Below are positions 7,654-16,811 of a stretch of DNA of 24,115 nucleotides, piece after piece. The position numbers and the translations under genes are program-made. The notes under the pieces are model-generated. The model ran no database searches. It saw only the letters and a program-made list of their open reading frames with translations, and had not been told where the DNA came from. Source of the stretch: an uncultured Prevotella sp. (GTDB lineage Bacteria; Bacteroidota; Bacteroidia; Bacteroidales; Bacteroidaceae); the NCBI RefSeq assembly GCF_900549175.1, contig NZ_URNN01000036.1:1-24115 (forward strand). Direction: 5' to 3'. How positions within the stretch are numbered: position 1 is the stretch's first letter; every line of letters begins with the position of its first letter.

Positions 7654-7720
7654 AAATGAGGGTGTATCAAAATTAAGTTCATGCAATATGCATGAACTTA
7701 ATTTTGATACACCCTCATTT
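7654..7720. terminator. Bidirectional terminator, perfect 31-bp-stem hairpin
   Basis: Left arm 7654-7684 and right arm 7690-7720 are exact reverse complements over 31 bp, with a 5-base loop (AATAT). It sits between the stops of the convergent GH43 gene (7639) and ATPase gene (7727). The arms begin AAATGAGGGTG and end CACCCTCATTT. T-rich tracts after the stem are short, but the stem alone is very stable. Bidirectional termination is the simplest role. Confidence 0.75.
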
Positions 7721-7726
7721 AGATAG

Positions 7727-9292
7727 TCATTCCTCTATTTTCCACTCCGTAATGGTTCTTTCGCTGAGGCTGAAGTTTATCCCGACCTTTACGACGGGCA
7801 GATTGTAGAGTGCGAATCGCGCCGGATAGTTCTTCATGTCAATCTGTCCCAGTGCCTCTTCGGCCGACTTGTTTATCTTAAGTTCGATGACGTATATCCG
7901 CGTTGCCGTGCGCATCACCATGTCGACGCGCCCCGTAGCCGTGCGCACCTCAACGTCTATATACTGGCCGAGCAGTGAGAATATGACATACAGCATCTGC
8001 TGGTAGTGGCCCTCGTAGTTGGTGTTGTCACATTCCGGCACGGTGAGCAAGAATGTCTTCAGCAAGCCGAGAGCCTTGTCCATGTCATCCTGACGGAGTG
8101 CCATATACATTTCGGCAACCGCCACGCGCCCCTCCATCGTCTTCTGCTGTGTGTAGTTTGGCAGCAGGCCGTTCATCAGTCCCATACGTATTTCCGTGTT
8201 GGGGATGTCGAGAGTGTATATGTCTGCCGGCTCGTTGTAGTCCTTTATCGTGAGATACCCGCTTTGGTACAGTAGCGGAACGATGTTCGTCAGGTTTTCC
8301 GTAGGTGCGTCGAAGTCGGCAGCGAATGTCGTCACGTTTCCGATGCGTGAGGGTACGATGTCGTACTTGCGCAGCATCTCGATGAGATATGTCGGTGTTC
8401 CGCTCTCAAACCAGTAGTCCTTTATGCGGTTGAAGGCGAATACTTTCATGATGCTGAACGGGTTGAAAATGTCGGGCGACGGCCATGTGAAGTGGTAGCC
8501 GTCATACTTTTCGGTCAGTTTCTCCACTATCTTGTCCCTTGTCGTGCTCTGTATGGCGGCAAGATTGTCGATGTGGTCGCTCATCTGCGTGAGCATCTCC
8601 TCCTTTGTTATTCCGCAGATGCCGGCATATTCGGGGAACATGCTGATATTGGAGATGTTGTTCAGCTCGCTGAATATGCTGAGCTGCGAGAACTTCGTTA
8701 TGCCGGTGAGGAAGACGAAGCGCAGATATGGATCGCAGGCTTTCAGGGGCGAGTAGAAGTTTCGCATCACGTTGCGCAATAGCGGCAGGTTCTCGTCTTC
8801 ATGTACGACATCGAGCAGGGGCGCGTCGTATTCGTCGATGAGCACCACCACCTTGCGGCCGGTCTTGTGATATGCCTGCTGGATGAGGTTGCCCAATCTC
8901 CCGTTCACGGTTACGGCACGCTCGGGAATACCGTATATCTTCTCATAATTATACAGTTGCAAGTCCAACATTGAAATCAGTTCCTCCTTGTCGGTGTGCT
9001 TCGCCATGCTCATGTCGAAATGCAGTACGGGGTATTCCGTCCATTCCTTTTCCAGCCGGCTTATGGCCAGTCCTTCAAACATGTCCTTGCGCCCCTCGAA
9101 ATAACTGCGCAGGGTTGACGTCAGCAGCGACTTGCCGAACCGTCGCGGGCGGCTCAGGAAAAAATAGGGATTGGGCGACGATGCCATCCTGTAGATATAC
9201 TCCGTCTTGTCGATGTACAAGTAGTCGTTCTCCCTTATCTTTGAGAATGTCTGTATGCCCACAGGGCACAGTTTAAGCTGTTTCTGTTCCAT
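7727..9292 (-). CDS. AAA-ATPase_like / PD-(D/E)XK nuclease family protein
   Basis: This cytoplasmic protein has about 521 residues from the chosen start MEQKQLKLCPVGIQTFSKIR. The frame remains open to 9358, but a well-formed promoter ends only about 9 bases upstream of the ATG at 9304, which favours ATG 9292. The N-terminal P-loop domain has Walker A SRPRRFGKS (about 47-55) and Walker B VVVLIDEYD (about 148-156). The C-terminal domain has the PD-(D/E)XK pattern GRVDMV ... YVIELKI (Asp about 457, Glu-x-Lys about 470-472). This matches the AAA-ATPase_like plus PDDEXK family, which is present in many copies in Bacteroidetes genomes and has no settled function; selfish or defence-related roles have been suggested. 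It interrupts the CAZyme genes on the opposite strand and looks complete. Confidence 0.88.
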   Translation of the reverse strand: MEQKQLKLCPVGIQTFSKIRENDYLYIDKTEYIYRMASSPNPYFFLSRPRRFGKSLLTSTLRSYFEGRKDMFEGLAISRLEKEWTEYPVLHFDMSMAKHTDKEELISMLDLQLYNYEKIYGIPERAVTVNGRLGNLIQQAYHKTGRKVVVLIDEYDAPLLDVVHEDENLPLLRNVMRNFYSPLKACDPYLRFVFLTGITKFSQLSIFSELNNISNISMFPEYAGICGITKEEMLTQMSDHIDNLAAIQSTTRDKIVEKLTEKYDGYHFTWPSPDIFNPFSIMKVFAFNRIKDYWFESGTPTYLIEMLRKYDIVPSRIGNVTTFAADFDAPTENLTNIVPLLYQSGYLTIKDYNEPADIYTLDIPNTEIRMGLMNGLLPNYTQQKTMEGRVAVAEMYMALRQDDMDKALGLLKTFLLTVPECDNTNYEGHYQQMLYVIFSLLGQYIDVEVRTATGRVDMVMRTATRIYVIELKINKSAEEALGQIDMKNYPARFALYNLPVVKVGINFSLSERTITEWKIEE

Positions 9293-9312
9293 ATATTCCG
9301 CCATACTTTTGC

Positions 9313-9343
9313 CAAAAGTAAGCATTTTCCGTGAAACGGCAAA
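9313..9343 (-). promoter_or_regulatory. Bacteroidetes-type promoter of the ATPase gene
   Basis: On the minus strand TTTG (9343-9340), a 19-base spacer and TACTTTTG (9320-9313) match the Bacteroidetes consensus TTTG-N19-21-TAnnTTTG exactly. Transcription should start near 9306-9308, leaving a leader of about 14 bases before ATG 9292. It is the best-formed promoter in the window. Confidence 0.65.
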
Positions 9344-9570
9344 GGTTTTCGTCCGCAAAGTGAAATGATGCCGGAAAAGATTATTATTACACTGTCTGAC
9401 AGTCTTGAAATCTGCCGTACAAATATCAGCCTGCAGTACGTGTTGAACGAGCCTTCGAGTTGTGATGGTTGTCCAAATTATAATTTGGCTTCTGGCAGCA
9501 CCGCTTTATCTGGATTTTTTGGAAATATCCGTACTATATTACCGATATTGTCGTATGTAGGGTGGACTCT

Positions 9571-9590
9571 TGTACGTTTTTGTACGTTTT
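9571..9590 (+). repeat. Tandem 10-bp repeat upstream of GH2
   Basis: TGTACGTTTT occurs twice head to tail, followed by TGCAC. It lies about 40 bases upstream of the putative -7 box at 9628. The one-turn spacing would suit cooperative binding of a regulator. Confidence 0.5.
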
Positions 9591-9627
9591 TGCACAAATG
9601 ACGAGTTTTTATAGCGGATATTAGTGT

Positions 9628-9635
9628 TAAATTTG
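9628..9635 (+). promoter_or_regulatory. Putative -7 box of the GH2-GH106 genes
   Basis: TAAATTTG matches TAnnTTTG. A T-rich TTTT at about 9606-9609 lies 18 bases upstream as a weak -33 element. The leader to ATG 9669 would be about 27 bases. Confidence 0.4.
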
Positions 9636-9668
9636 CACCAGAACAATCAAAACCAAAGAGTAACAGAT

Positions 9669-12482
9669 ATGAAACGACAAGGTATTCTGACCTTATTACT
9701 ATTGCAGTTGGCCACGACATCCGTCATGGCACAGACAAGTATCACCATCAGCGGAGACAGCGACTGGCTGTTCAGACACGCGAAGACAGAAACGGAGGCT
9801 GACGCAATCGTGGCCGACGGTTTTTTCAAGCCCGGTTACGCCGCACAGTCATTTACGAAAGTATATGTGCCGTCAAACTGGGCTGTACAGGGATATGAAG
9901 AGCCCGTCTACCGCGGTTTCTCCGACAAGACGAAAACCAACGACAGCGGCGATACGGCCAGCGAGGGACTCTACATCAAGCACTTCACACTGCCGTCATC
10001 CTTCGGCGGCAAACGTGTGTTGCTGAACTTCGGCGGTGTATGGAACTCGGCTGAGGTATGGCTTAACGGCAAGCCCCTGGGACGCCATGACAGCGGCTAC
10101 ACGTCGTTCGCCATGGACGTGACGGGCGTTGCCGTCAAGGGCGACAACACGCTGGCCGTCAGAGTGCGTCAGGTCTATCCGGGATATAAGACGGATACGT
10201 ATGATGACTGGACTTTGGGCGGAATCTATCGCGATGTGACTCTGACGGCCATGCCGAAGAACCGCCGGATAGACCGTGTGACGGCCGTCACCGACTTTGA
10301 TGCGGCCTACTGTGACGCCAGTGTGACGCTGAAGATGATGATAGCCGACACTCACAAGGCTACCCTGCCCGGCAATTACCGCTCGCCCGGCAAGCCATAT
10401 TCGCTCCATGTCACGCTGACCGATGCCGACGGCAAGGCCGTGTGTGACGAGACAGTCAGCTGCCAGTCACATACGACGACCAGCCGTGAGCAGCAGCTGA
10501 CACTCACGGTGAGGAACGCCCGCAAGTGGACGGCAGAGACACCTTATTTATATAATCTCAACGTAGACCTTATCGAGACCGACGGTCGTGTGACCCAGAG
10601 CCACAGCGAGCGCATCGGACTGCGCAAGGTGGAGACACGCGGCGGCGTGCTGAGGGTCAACGGCCAGCCCGTCAAGCTCCGCGGTGTCAACCGTCACGAC
10701 GAATGGCCCACGGTGGGACGTGCTACTACGCGCGAGCACTGGCTTAAAGATCTTGAACTGATGAAGCAGGCGAACATCAACTATGTGCGTGCCGCCCACT
10801 ATCAGCACGCCAAGGGATTTATCGAGATGTGCGACTCGGTGGGAATGTATGTCGGTGCGGAGGTCTCGCTGGGCGGTGCCGCCGGCCGGATGTACGATCC
10901 GTCGTTTGTCGGTCCGGTGATGGTGAGAGTCAACGAGACAGTGGTGCGCGACCTGAACAACCCGAGCATCATCTACTGGTCGGTGGGCAACGAGGACCCG
11001 CTCACCGACATGCACCTGAAAGCGGTGAAGTTTGTCAAGGCGCTGGACCCCACACGCCCCGTCTGTCTGCCGTGGAATGCCGACGAGACGCTTCCTGAGG
11101 AGATTGACATCCTTTCACCCCACTATTGGACGGCCCACGAGTATGACTCGATAGCCTCACGCTCGAAGCGCCCCATCATCACCACCGAGTATGTACATGC
11201 CTACGGGGAGATGCGCTTCGGCGGACTGGAGGATTGTTTCCGTTCGCTTACCAAGCATCCCGCCGGTGCCGGCGGTGCCGTGTGGATGTGGGCGGATCAG
11301 GGAATATACACCCCTGTGCCGAAAGACACCAAACGCTACAAGAGCATAGAGAAGGACAGCCTCTATCTCAGGATTGACGCCGCCGGATGGGACGGCATCA
11401 CCGACTCCTACCGCCATCCCACGCGCGACTTCTGGGAAGTGAAGTCGGTCTACTGTCCGGTCTATCCCGTCAGCGCACGGCTCTCCGAAGACCGTTCACA
11501 GGTGGACATCACCATGCGCAACGACTACGACTTCCTGACTACGGCAGGCCTCACCATCGGCTACCGTGTGATGGTGGACGGACGTCAGACGGCTTCCGGC
11601 GTGTCTGAAATGGACGTGCAGCCCCATGGCGAGGGTGTGCTTCATATCGCCAAAACGGGCCTGAAGCCGTTAAAGGCCGGCCAAACGGCATACGTGATTG
11701 TTACGGTCAAGGCCGCTGACGGTCACGAGCAGGGCAGCAAGAGCGTGGAACTGGCCTCCGTGCCGCTGTCCGTCGGCAAGGACGTGAAGCTGGGTCTCAC
11801 CGATGGCAGCGACGCCATAACGGTCACGGCCGGCAAGCGCAGTTTCGTGTTCAGCCGCAAGACTGGAATGCCCGAGGGTATGCAACCGGCTTTCTGGCAC
11901 AAGCTGAACGACGGCGACATCACCGGCAAGACGCGCATTAAGGGCGAGAGCTTCAGAACCGAGGTGACGCAGATGACAACGCGTCAGGCGGCCGATGGCA
12001 TTATGGTCAGCGTCAAGGCTGACATGATTGTCAACGACAGCAACCGCGTGGCCGGCGACTTCACGTTCCGTGTGACCCCGCAGGGAGACATGGTGGTTAC
12101 CTACAGCATGACGCCGCAGGTGACGGTGAAGAAGCTGCCCTTGATCGGAATGGCCTTGGAGACACAGCCGCGGAAGTGGTTCGGTTTGGGGCCGGAGGAT
12201 GCCTACCCCAACAAGAAGGCGGCGCCGCTGATGGGGCTGTATGACGCCCGCAAGTGGAGCGGAACGAGAGCCGCCCGCTGGATAGACACAGACATGGGAC
12301 GTATCGTGCTGACCCCGAGTGTGAGTGACTATGCCTATATCGACCGTGACGCTGCCGACAGCCCCGTCATGCGTGTGGTGTCCCATGTTCAGGGCCGTTC
12401 GGAGAAAGGGCGTCTGAACGACGAACGCTACAGGATAGTGTCCGGAGAGACATACAGCGGAACGTTCAAGATTGTTTTTTAG
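9669..12482 (+). CDS. GH2 family hydrolase (beta-galactosidase type)
   Basis: This 937-residue secreted enzyme is translated from ATG 9669, where a signal peptide (MKRQGILTLLLLQLATTSVM, cleavage near AQ) begins; an in-frame upstream TTG at 9624 precedes the putative promoter box and is rejected. The order of domains is typical of GH2: N-terminal jelly-roll sugar-binding domain (about 30-195, with FGGVWNSAEVWLNGKPLG), Ig-like domain (about 200-320), and TIM barrel (about 325-600, with VKLRGVNRHDEWPTVG). Glu442 in SVGNEDP is the expected acid/base and Glu507 in TTEYVHAYG the nucleophile. Residues about 720-937 resemble the beta-galactosidase small-chain domain, with FGLGPEDAYPNKK. The most likely substrate is beta-galactoside in pectic galactan or arabinogalactan, by inference from its neighbours. 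GH106 follows 59 bases downstream, so the two are probably cotranscribed. Confidence 0.88.
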   Translation: MKRQGILTLLLLQLATTSVMAQTSITISGDSDWLFRHAKTETEADAIVADGFFKPGYAAQSFTKVYVPSNWAVQGYEEPVYRGFSDKTKTNDSGDTASEGLYIKHFTLPSSFGGKRVLLNFGGVWNSAEVWLNGKPLGRHDSGYTSFAMDVTGVAVKGDNTLAVRVRQVYPGYKTDTYDDWTLGGIYRDVTLTAMPKNRRIDRVTAVTDFDAAYCDASVTLKMMIADTHKATLPGNYRSPGKPYSLHVTLTDADGKAVCDETVSCQSHTTTSREQQLTLTVRNARKWTAETPYLYNLNVDLIETDGRVTQSHSERIGLRKVETRGGVLRVNGQPVKLRGVNRHDEWPTVGRATTREHWLKDLELMKQANINYVRAAHYQHAKGFIEMCDSVGMYVGAEVSLGGAAGRMYDPSFVGPVMVRVNETVVRDLNNPSIIYWSVGNEDPLTDMHLKAVKFVKALDPTRPVCLPWNADETLPEEIDILSPHYWTAHEYDSIASRSKRPIITTEYVHAYGEMRFGGLEDCFRSLTKHPAGAGGAVWMWADQGIYTPVPKDTKRYKSIEKDSLYLRIDAAGWDGITDSYRHPTRDFWEVKSVYCPVYPVSARLSEDRSQVDITMRNDYDFLTTAGLTIGYRVMVDGRQTASGVSEMDVQPHGEGVLHIAKTGLKPLKAGQTAYVIVTVKAADGHEQGSKSVELASVPLSVGKDVKLGLTDGSDAITVTAGKRSFVFSRKTGMPEGMQPAFWHKLNDGDITGKTRIKGESFRTEVTQMTTRQAADGIMVSVKADMIVNDSNRVAGDFTFRVTPQGDMVVTYSMTPQVTVKKLPLIGMALETQPRKWFGLGPEDAYPNKKAAPLMGLYDARKWSGTRAARWIDTDMGRIVLTPSVSDYAYIDRDAADSPVMRVVSHVQGRSEKGRLNDERYRIVSGETYSGTFKIVF

Positions 12483-12541
12483 TGAATAAATGAAGTGAAT
12501 AAGTAATTTGCATCTCTGCGTTTAAATTAATACTAATAAGA

Positions 12542-15500
12542 ATGAAAAGATTCTTTTCTTATTTCAACATACTGCTGCCCGGACTGCTCGTTGCGTCCGC
12601 CACATCGGTGACGGGCCAGACCGTGGAGCAGATGTATCACGGATTCAGGAGCGTGCCCGACAGCGTGCGCACGAAGACATGGTGGTTTCACGGCGAAGAC
12701 CGTACGACGCGTGAGGGCATCACCGCTGATTTGGAAGGTTTCAAGAAAGCCGGTTTGCAGGGTGTGGTGTACTACGACCAGCAGCACGGACAAGGCACGG
12801 AACATTCGTTGAAGGCCATGAGTCCCGAATGGTGGCAGATGCTGAAGTTCAGCGCATTGGAGGCCAAGCGCTTAGGGCTGTCGTTCGACATCAATATCTC
12901 GAACGGCTATTGCTGTGGAGGCCCGTGGATAACGCCGGAGCTGGGCATGCAGTGCGTGAAGAGCACGGAGACCGTCGTCAAGGGCGGCAGCCACTTTCGC
13001 GGCAAACTGCCGGAAGTGGGGAAGCGTGCCCTTGAGGATATTGCCGTTCTAGCTTTCCCCGTCAGTTCCGACGCTCCGGAGACGATAGACTGTCTGCCGG
13101 ACGGCTTTACCACCGACAAGCCCGTCACCGTCATGCTGGCTTCGTTCGAAAAGCCATATACGGCCCGTTCGCTCTCCTACAACATGACGGGATGGAGCAA
13201 AGGTCCGCAGAGCATTATCAACATTCCCTGCGAGCCGCAGGAGGAATTCTTCGGCGACCGCTTCACGTGGCAGCCGCCCATCGGTGAGCTGGAGGTGTCG
13301 GATGACAGTGTCATCTGGCATAAGGTGACCACGCTCCATAGTATCTACGCTGTCCGATCGCTGCGTCCGGACTATACAATCTCGTTTCCCGCAGCCACGG
13401 GCCGCTATTTCCGGTTGAACCTTCACGACTGGACTCCGAGTGCCGGCGGCTGGATGCTACTGAACAACGAGTGGGTCAGGACGGAGCCGGAAACGGGAGC
13501 TGGCAGTGACATGAAGAACAGGCAGAAGCCGCTGACAATAAAGAGTATGTTGCTGTCGTCGGTGCCGCGTATCGACCGCTGGGAGGAACGTGCCGGCTGC
13601 TACATCGAATATATCCGTCCGTCACAGACTCCGGCATACGACGCCGGAGAGGTCATCGCACGTGACCGGATGGTGGACATCACCAAACATGTAGACGCAA
13701 AGGGCTTCCTTGACTGGACTGCTCCGGAGGGCTGCGATTGGAAGGTGGTGCGCTTCACCAACTGTTTCACGGGTGGAGCGTCGAAGCACGGCCGGAAGAA
13801 CCTGCTTGGTCCGGAGATGGACAAACTGTCGGTGCGTGCGGCTGAAGTCCATTGGCGGAACTATACGCAGCAGATTCTTGACACGCTGCGTTCGATAGGT
13901 TGTCAGGTGCAGAGCGTATGTATGGACAGTCATGAGGCCGGTTCGCAGAACTGGACCCACGATATGCCGCAGCTGTTCCGTGAGAAGTTCGGCTACGACA
14001 TCATCCCGTGGCTGCCGGCCATGCAGGGCTATATTGTTGGAAGTGTAGGGGAGACGGAACAGTTTCTACAAGACCTGCGCCGCTGTATAGCCGACGGCAT
14101 CAACGACCGCTATCTCGGAACCCTGCAGCGTCTGTGCCGCGAGAACGGGGTGGAGTTCACCTGTCAGGCTACGGGTAACGGACAGAGCATCTGTTCCGAC
14201 AATCTTGCCGCCAAGGGACGTGTCGACCGTCCGCAGGGCGAGTTCTGGACACGTCATCACGAAGGCAGCTACGACACCCGCGAGGCTGCGTCGGCCGCCC
14301 ATATCTACGGAAAGCCGATTGCATCGGCAGAGGCTTTCACGGACTATGCCTATACCGACTATTTCGGCAGTGTGAAGGACGAGATCGATATGGAGACGGT
14401 AATGCAGGTCAACGAGTTCGTCATCTGCGCCTCGGCCCATCAGCCATGGCTTGAGCCGACAAAGATTCAGACGGCCTACAACCGCGACTATGCGCTGAAC
14501 CGCAAGAACACGCTGTGGCCTTTTGCCCGCGCGTTCTTCGACTATCAGGGACGCAACCACTTCATGATGCGTCAGGGTCGGCCTGTCGTTGACATACTGG
14601 TATATGCCGGCGATGACGCCCCAATGAAGATGCTGGGCCACCGTCTGCCGCAGATACCGGAGGGCTATGACTTTGACGTCTGCTCCATGGACGGACTGAA
14701 TCAGGTCCGTATGAAGGGCGGCAGGCTCTTCACCCGCGACTCCCGTATGTCCTACAGCATACTCGCTATAGAGAAGAGTGCTTTGGTGCGTCCCGAGATG
14801 GAAAAGACCATTGCGGCATGGAAGGCGCAGGGACTTCCCGTCTATGACAACCGCACGCAGCCGGACGGCGACATGGAGAAGACGCTGCGTCAGGCGCGCA
14901 TCAGTCCCGATGTGGTCATCAGCAGCCGGCGTTCGGCGCTGGACCGCGTGTTCACTACCCATCGCCGGACGGCATCTGCCGACATCTACTATCTGGTGAA
15001 CCATTCGGACAAACGGACCTTTGACGATTTCGTGGCTTTGCGTACCGGCTACGGTCATGCCGAATACTGGGACGCGCTGACCGGCGAGCGTTATGCCTTG
15101 CCGGCAGAGTGCACGGTCGACGGGCTGCGCATGCGTCTGAAGCTCCAGCCTCTGGCGGCAGGATTTGTAGTGGCATATAACGCAGATGAGAACAACTCCG
15201 GACGCTTCTCGAAGAACGCCGGCCGATACAATCCCTGGGCCAAGGAGACGGCGACGCCCGTCGGTGGTGAATGGACGCTGACTTTCGACCGCACGTTGGG
15301 CGGACCGGAGAAGCCTCTCGTCACGGCAGAGCTGACGGACTTCTCAAAAAGCAACGACCCGGAAGTCAAGTATTTCTCCGGCATGTGTACCTACGACAAC
15401 ACGTTCAGGCTCGACAGAAAGCCTGCGGGCAGGATGGCCCTGCGTATTCCCGGACTGCACGGCGCCGCCCGCGTGGTCGTAAACGGAAAGGAGGCCGGAT

Positions 15501-15730
15501 ACATCTGGTGTACCCCGTGGGAGGTCGACATAACCCCGTTCGTGAAGAAGGGCAGAAATAGGATAAGAATTGAGGTGCGCAACTCGCTGGTTAACCGTCT
15601 CATCGGCGATGCCGCCCTGCCGGAGGCTCAACGGAAGACATGGATATTCACACAACTGTATAAAGCCACTTCCCACCTGAAGCCTTCCGGTATTGACGGA
15701 CAGGTTCTGCTGATTGAAAAGAATATGTAA
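12542..15730 (+). CDS. GH106 family alpha-L-rhamnosidase
   Basis: This 1062-residue protein begins with a signal peptide (about 1-26, ending TGQ). The N-terminal barrel shows the family pattern TWWFHGEDRTTREGITADLE (46-65), followed by GLQGVVYYDQ (71-80), SPEWWQMLKFSALEAKRLGL and a Gly/Cys-rich NGYCCGGPWITPEL segment, matching GH106 enzymes such as those in rhamnogalacturonan loci of Bacteroides. Length also fits the family (about 1050-1150). The C-terminus is a beta-sandwich ligand-binding-like domain (about 950-1050) with VVVNGKEAGYIWCTPWEVDI. The enzyme would release alpha-linked rhamnose from rhamnogalacturonan or glycoside side chains, outside the cytoplasm. The catalytic glutamates were not assigned residue by residue. 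It follows GH2 by 59 bases and is followed by the separate ptb-buk unit. Confidence 0.85.
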   Translation: MKRFFSYFNILLPGLLVASATSVTGQTVEQMYHGFRSVPDSVRTKTWWFHGEDRTTREGITADLEGFKKAGLQGVVYYDQQHGQGTEHSLKAMSPEWWQMLKFSALEAKRLGLSFDINISNGYCCGGPWITPELGMQCVKSTETVVKGGSHFRGKLPEVGKRALEDIAVLAFPVSSDAPETIDCLPDGFTTDKPVTVMLASFEKPYTARSLSYNMTGWSKGPQSIINIPCEPQEEFFGDRFTWQPPIGELEVSDDSVIWHKVTTLHSIYAVRSLRPDYTISFPAATGRYFRLNLHDWTPSAGGWMLLNNEWVRTEPETGAGSDMKNRQKPLTIKSMLLSSVPRIDRWEERAGCYIEYIRPSQTPAYDAGEVIARDRMVDITKHVDAKGFLDWTAPEGCDWKVVRFTNCFTGGASKHGRKNLLGPEMDKLSVRAAEVHWRNYTQQILDTLRSIGCQVQSVCMDSHEAGSQNWTHDMPQLFREKFGYDIIPWLPAMQGYIVGSVGETEQFLQDLRRCIADGINDRYLGTLQRLCRENGVEFTCQATGNGQSICSDNLAAKGRVDRPQGEFWTRHHEGSYDTREAASAAHIYGKPIASAEAFTDYAYTDYFGSVKDEIDMETVMQVNEFVICASAHQPWLEPTKIQTAYNRDYALNRKNTLWPFARAFFDYQGRNHFMMRQGRPVVDILVYAGDDAPMKMLGHRLPQIPEGYDFDVCSMDGLNQVRMKGGRLFTRDSRMSYSILAIEKSALVRPEMEKTIAAWKAQGLPVYDNRTQPDGDMEKTLRQARISPDVVISSRRSALDRVFTTHRRTASADIYYLVNHSDKRTFDDFVALRTGYGHAEYWDALTGERYALPAECTVDGLRMRLKLQPLAAGFVVAYNADENNSGRFSKNAGRYNPWAKETATPVGGEWTLTFDRTLGGPEKPLVTAELTDFSKSNDPEVKYFSGMCTYDNTFRLDRKPAGRMALRIPGLHGAARVVVNGKEAGYIWCTPWEVDITPFVKKGRNRIRIEVRNSLVNRLIGDAALPEAQRKTWIFTQLYKATSHLKPSGIDGQVLLIEKNM

Positions 15731-15740
15731 GTCAGCTGAC
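15731..15740. repeat. 10-bp palindrome after GH106
   Basis: GTCAGCTGAC is a perfect palindrome immediately after the GH106 stop, and CAGTCAGC recurs at 15751-15758. No T-run follows, so it is not a clear terminator. No function can be assigned. Confidence 0.3.
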
Positions 15741-15869
15741 ACAAAAATAACAGTCAGCAAGGAGAAGACACAACGACTGAAAGAATGGATTGACAGGTAA
15801 GAGTGTTCATAAACTTTGCGTAATCTTTATTTTTTCCTTCAAAAAGTCGTTGGTTTGGAATTATTTTTT

Positions 15870-15877
15870 TAAGTTTG
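15870..15877 (+). promoter_or_regulatory. Putative -7 box of ptb-buk
   Basis: TAAGTTTG fits TAnnTTTG and lies 16 bases before the ptb ATG. GTTG at 15849-15852 is a weak upstream element at 17-base spacing. A short leader is usual in this phylum. Confidence 0.45.
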
Positions 15878-15893
15878 CAGAAAAATAAAGCCT

Positions 15894-16811
15894 ATGGAAC
15901 CACTTCTTGATTTCTCTTTTCTGGAGCGCCGGCTCGGAGACATGTCCCGGCGGCGGAGCGTCGCTTTGGCCTGTCCGCACGACAGCCATACCGAGTATGT
16001 CATAGAGCGTGCCCTCAAAGAGGGTTTCGCACGTTTTGTACTTACCGTAACCGGACCGCTCAGTGCACGGCTTTCTGCGGTGGTGGAGGCTGCGGAAGGA
16101 TTGGTCAGCATTGTGAAGTGTGCCGATACGGTGGAAGCCTCGCGTGAAGCTGTGGCCGCGGTGAGGCGCGGTGAGGCAGAGGTGCTGATGAAGGGCACGG
16201 TGAACACCGATGTGCTGTTGCGTGCCGTGCTCGACAAGCAGTGCGGACTGCTGGAGCCCGGCCATGTGATGAACCATATAACGGTGAGCCACCTTCCCGC
16301 TTACGGCAAACTGCTGATGTTCTCTGACGCCGCTGTGGTGCCGCGCCCGTCGCTCGAGCAGTTTGACGCCATTGTCGGGTCGTGTGCATCGGCCTGCCGG
16401 AAACTGGGCATCGGCACCCCGCACATTGCACTGACGCACTGCACGGAGAAGGTGAACCCGAAGTTTGAGCATACCGTATCTTATGAAGAGATAAAATGCC
16501 GTGCCGCCGCGGGAGCCTATGGCAGCGTTGTTGTAGACGGGCCGATGGACGTGAAGACGGCACTCGATGCCGGGAGCGGTGCCATCAAGGGTATATCCTC
16601 GCCTGTGGCGGGAAAGGCCGATGTGCTGATATTCCCAAATATAGAGGCAGGCAACACGTTCTATAAGACCATCACACTTTTTGCCGGCGCACAGACTGCA
16701 GGATGGCTTGCCGGTACGACGGTGCCGGTGGTGGTGGCCTCGCGGGCCGATTCGGAAGAGTCAAAATATTACAGTCTGGTGATGGCAGTGACGCAGAGCC
16801 GTGAATACTGA
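15894..16811 (+). CDS. ptb: Phosphate butyryltransferase
   Basis: This 305-residue cytoplasmic enzyme belongs to the phosphate acetyl/butyryltransferase family. It transfers the acyl group of butyryl-CoA to phosphate, giving butyryl-phosphate and CoA. Family landmarks include VALACPHDSHTEYVIERAL near the N-terminus, AEVLMKGTVNTDVLLRAVLD, GLLEPGHVMNHITVSHLPAY, VDGPMDVKTALDAGSGAIKG, and ADVLIFPNIEAGNTFYK followed by AGAQTAGWLAGTTVPVVVAS. Length matches known Ptb proteins (about 300). Butyrate kinase follows 48 bases downstream, which supports Ptb rather than phosphate acetyltransferase. The acyl group used could also be isobutyryl or isovaleryl, as in branched amino acid breakdown; no other butyrate-forming genes are in the window to decide. 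Confidence 0.93.
   Translation: MEPLLDFSFLERRLGDMSRRRSVALACPHDSHTEYVIERALKEGFARFVLTVTGPLSARLSAVVEAAEGLVSIVKCADTVEASREAVAAVRRGEAEVLMKGTVNTDVLLRAVLDKQCGLLEPGHVMNHITVSHLPAYGKLLMFSDAAVVPRPSLEQFDAIVGSCASACRKLGIGTPHIALTHCTEKVNPKFEHTVSYEEIKCRAAAGAYGSVVVDGPMDVKTALDAGSGAIKGISSPVAGKADVLIFPNIEAGNTFYKTITLFAGAQTAGWLAGTTVPVVVASRADSEESKYYSLVMAVTQSREY

Larger units (their letters stand above)
9344..9668. other. Non-coding gap upstream of the GH2 gene
   Basis: No convincing gene is seen. A 78-codon plus-strand frame (9365-9601) has no recognisable domain. The gap holds a 13-base dyad ACTGTCTGACAGT (9391-9403), a tandem 10-base repeat TGTACGTTTT (9571-9590), and TAAATTTG (9628-9635), a -7-like box 33 bases before the GH2 start. 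Its length, greater than other intergenic gaps here, suggests regulation of the downstream hydrolases. Confidence 0.5.

Noticed and set aside
9365..9601. 78-codon plus-strand frame
   Set aside because: No signal peptide, domain or convincing promoter; it lies in a gap whose contents look regulatory.
14066..15058. 330-codon minus-strand frame
   Set aside because: It is antisense to GH106 with no recognisable features; the sense frame is continuous and family-like.
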